The notes under the pieces: generated by a model
Database searches by the model: none
The model's input: only the letters and a program-made list of their open reading frames with translations
What the model was told of the DNA's origin: nothing
In this document: positions 62,197 to 64,000 of the stretch, piece by piece
Layout: each line of letters starts with the position of its first letter
Numbering within the stretch: position 1 is the stretch's first letter
Position numbers and translations under genes: made by a program
Source: Hyphomicrobiales bacterium
Lineage (GTDB): Bacteria; Pseudomonadota; Alphaproteobacteria; Rhizobiales; Rhizobiaceae
Direction: 5' to 3'
NCBI GenBank assembly: GCA_900472575.1
Contig: UCIV01000018.1
Location: 186,001-250,000 of the forward strand
DNA: 64,000 nt

Positions 62197-64000
62197 TTAC
62201 CCCTGAAGCTTGCTGTTATCGGGATCGACGAAGACGGGCGGGCAGACTTGCGCCAGCACCTCTTTCCCACGCAATCCATCCCACACGACGATGGTTTCGC
62301 CATAGCGTTCCCGGCCAGATTTCAGCATGGCAAGGCCGATCGTGTGACCGAGCGTCGGCGAGTGGCAGACCGAGGACACCCAGCCCTGGTCGCTTGCCAT
62401 CGATGGCGGCACGTCTTCCTTCAGCAGATGCGCGCCGGCCAAAAATTCATCAAGCTTTTCCAACGGCCTCAAGCCCACGAGCTGCAACCGGTCGGCAGCG
62501 GTGAGGCCGAAACGGCTCGACTGCCGCTTGCCGATGAAATCCGGCTTTTGCAGCGCCATCATCCGGCCAAGGCCGAGATCGTCCGGCGTCGTGCGGCCAT
62601 CCATCTCGCTATGGGTGACAAAACCCTTCTCGATGCGCAGGACATTGAGTGCCTCGACGCCATAGGCGCAGATCCCCTCACCCTTGCCCGCCTCCATGAT
62701 CGCGTCCGCAACCGCCTCGCCGTAACCGGCCGGAACGGCAAGCTCATAAGCCAGTTCGCCTGAGAAGGAGATACGGAACAGCCGCGCCTTCAGCCCGCCG
62801 CGAAGCGTCACTGTCCTGGCGGCAAGATAAGGGAAGGCAACATCGGAAATATCGTCTTCCACCACCCGGCTCATGATCGTCCGGGCGCGGGGCCCGGCGA
62901 GCGACATCTGCGCCCAATGGTCGGTCGTGGAGACAAAACGAACGTCGAGGTCAGGCCAGAAGGTCTGCGACGCAAATTCCAGATGCGCCATCACTTCTGC
63001 CGCATAGGCTGTCGTCGAGGTCATCACATAGTGGTTCTCGGCAAGGCGGCTCGTGGTGCCGTCGTCGAAGATCATCCCGTCCTCGCGCAGCATAAGGCCA
63101 TATCGCGCCCTGCCGACCGGCAGCTTGAGGAAATTGTTGCAATAGATACGGTTCAGGAATTCCGCCGCGTGGGTGCCGAAAATCTCGATCTTGCCGAGCG
63201 TCGAGACATCGCAAAGCCCGGCATTACTGCGGACATTCTTGACCTCGCGGTCGACGCTTTCCCGCCAGCTATTTTCCCCCGCGCGCACAAACCAGGCGGA
63301 GCGATGCCACAAGCCGGCTTCGACGAAAGTGGCCCCATTCTTTTTCGCCCAGTCATGCAAGGGCGATGTACGAACCGGAGCCGCATGCTCGCCGCGCGAT
63401 GTTCCTGCCAGAGCACCGAAGGAGACCGGCGTGTAGAACGGCCGGAAGGTCGTGGTGCCGATCTCGGTCGGAGAGACGCCGCGCATGCCGGCAACGATAC
63501 CGACCGTGTTGACGCCCCCAAGCTTGCCCTGATCGGTCGCCATGCCGGCAGTGGTATAGCGTTTGGTATGCTCGATATGGCCGAACCCTTCCCGCTGGGC
63601 GAGCCCGAGATCGCTCACCGCCACATCGTTCTGGAAATCGACAAAGGCCTTGTCCTTGGCCCCCGGCACATACCAGACCGGCGCGAAGGCCGGATCATAT
63701 TCGCCTTCCACCTCGGGGATGTTCATCTCGTAGGCGGCAAAGCCGAGTTCGCGTGCAAGCGCCGTGGCTTTACCGGCGCCATCTTGCAGACAGGCCGAAA
63801 TCGTATCGGCGCCGGCAGCGGAACCAGCAGCAATGAAGGCTGAACCGACATCCGGTGCCATGAAGGCCTGGGCTTCGTCGGACCAGACGGGTTTTGCGCC
63901 GCGCTGGCACATCAGGTGTACGATCGGCGACCAGCCGCCCGAGATCGCCAGCGCATCGCAGGCGATCTGTTCCTGAAAACCGGACCGTTCGGCAATCAGC
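62197..64000 (-). CDS. soxA: Sarcosine oxidase subunit alpha (partial, cut by window end)
   Basis: The C-terminal 601 codons or so of the large alpha subunit, running off the window at 64000. The edge-proximal part has the SoxA disulfide-oxidoreductase segment CDALAISGGWSPIVHL. Then come the GcvT domains (GRARYGLMLREDGMIFDDGT, and GVEALNVLRIEKGFVTH) ending ...DPDNSKLQG. It demethylates sarcosine to glycine, with 5,10-methylene-tetrahydrofolate as co-product. Its missing N-terminus and soxBD should lie beyond 64000. Confidence 0.93.
   Translation of the reverse strand, partial: LIAERSGFQEQIACDALAISGGWSPIVHLMCQRGAKPVWSDEAQAFMAPDVGSAFIAAGSAAGADTISACLQDGAGKATALARELGFAAYEMNIPEVEGEYDPAFAPVWYVPGAKDKAFVDFQNDVAVSDLGLAQREGFGHIEHTKRYTTAGMATDQGKLGGVNTVGIVAGMRGVSPTEIGTTTFRPFYTPVSFGALAGTSRGEHAAPVRTSPLHDWAKKNGATFVEAGLWHRSAWFVRAGENSWRESVDREVKNVRSNAGLCDVSTLGKIEIFGTHAAEFLNRIYCNNFLKLPVGRARYGLMLREDGMIFDDGTTSRLAENHYVMTSTTAYAAEVMAHLEFASQTFWPDLDVRFVSTTDHWAQMSLAGPRARTIMSRVVEDDISDVAFPYLAARTVTLRGGLKARLFRISFSGELAYELAVPAGYGEAVADAIMEAGKGEGICAYGVEALNVLRIEKGFVTHSEMDGRTTPDDLGLGRMMALQKPDFIGKRQSSRFGLTAADRLQLVGLRPLEKLDEFLAGAHLLKEDVPPSMASDQGWVSSVCHSPTLGHTIGLAMLKSGRERYGETIVVWDGLRGKEVLAQVCPPVFVDPDNSKLQG

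Overview
The window is GC-rich, densely coded alphaproteobacterial chromosome, most likely Rhizobiaceae (Rhizobium, Agrobacterium, Neorhizobium or Sinorhizobium group). The reasons are a eukaryotic-type glutamine synthetase II behind a sigma-54 promoter, RIME-like palindromic repeats, DUF2735 and DUF1194 proteins, and a urease cluster next to urt and liv transport operons. No rRNA, tRNA, CRISPR array, insertion sequence, integrase or plasmid function was seen.

Layout. 1-5.8 kb: a possible structured RNA, an AcuI-type reductase (-), preT-preA for the first step of pyrimidine reduction (+), and a GlxA-type regulator divergent from a rhodanese. 6.1-11.1 kb: a chemoreceptor, an acetate-family transporter, and a divergent LysR/YeiH pair. 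11.1-12.8 kb: a DUF2735 protein divergent from glnII. 13.2-21.8 kb: a RutR-like regulator divergent from a pyrimidine-catabolic operon (amidohydrolase, GNAT, dihydropyrimidinase, ABC ATPase, small membrane protein, two permeases, binding protein). 22-26.6 kb: an RND efflux pair. 26.8 kb: a Crp/Fnr regulator behind a consensus FNR box. 27.6-36.4 kb: urease genes (-) with several accessory genes, one carrying an in-frame stop. 36.3-43.6 kb: an esterase and urtABCDE (-). 43.8-47.7 kb: a secreted PAP2 phosphatase with an autotransporter-type repeat, a DUF1194 protein and a TetR/SMR pair. 47.9-52.2 kb: a fusion of an NCS1 permease with a hybrid histidine kinase, plus a LuxR-type response regulator. 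52.3-58.8 kb: two small or PAS proteins and a liv branched-chain amino-acid operon (-). 59-64 kb: sarcosine/dimethylglycine catabolism (-), cut by the window edge.

How the genes fit together. Most of the window handles organic nitrogen. PreTA, dihydropyrimidinase and the carbamoyl-amidohydrolase degrade pyrimidines to ammonium, CO2 and beta-alanine. UrtABCDE imports urea and urease hydrolyses it. GlnII assimilates the ammonium under probable NtrC/sigma-54 control. The liv and sarcosine genes supply amino acids and methylated amines. The permease-kinase fusion with its response regulator lies between the urea and liv clusters and is the best candidate here for an under-described sensory system. 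A CATACG-N8-CGTATG palindrome ahead of urtA is a possible target. Two RutR-like palindromes flank the two pyrimidine units.

Limits: everything here was read by eye. Family assignments rest on recognised motifs and domain order, not on database searches. Operators, leader peptides and the structured RNA are inferences.
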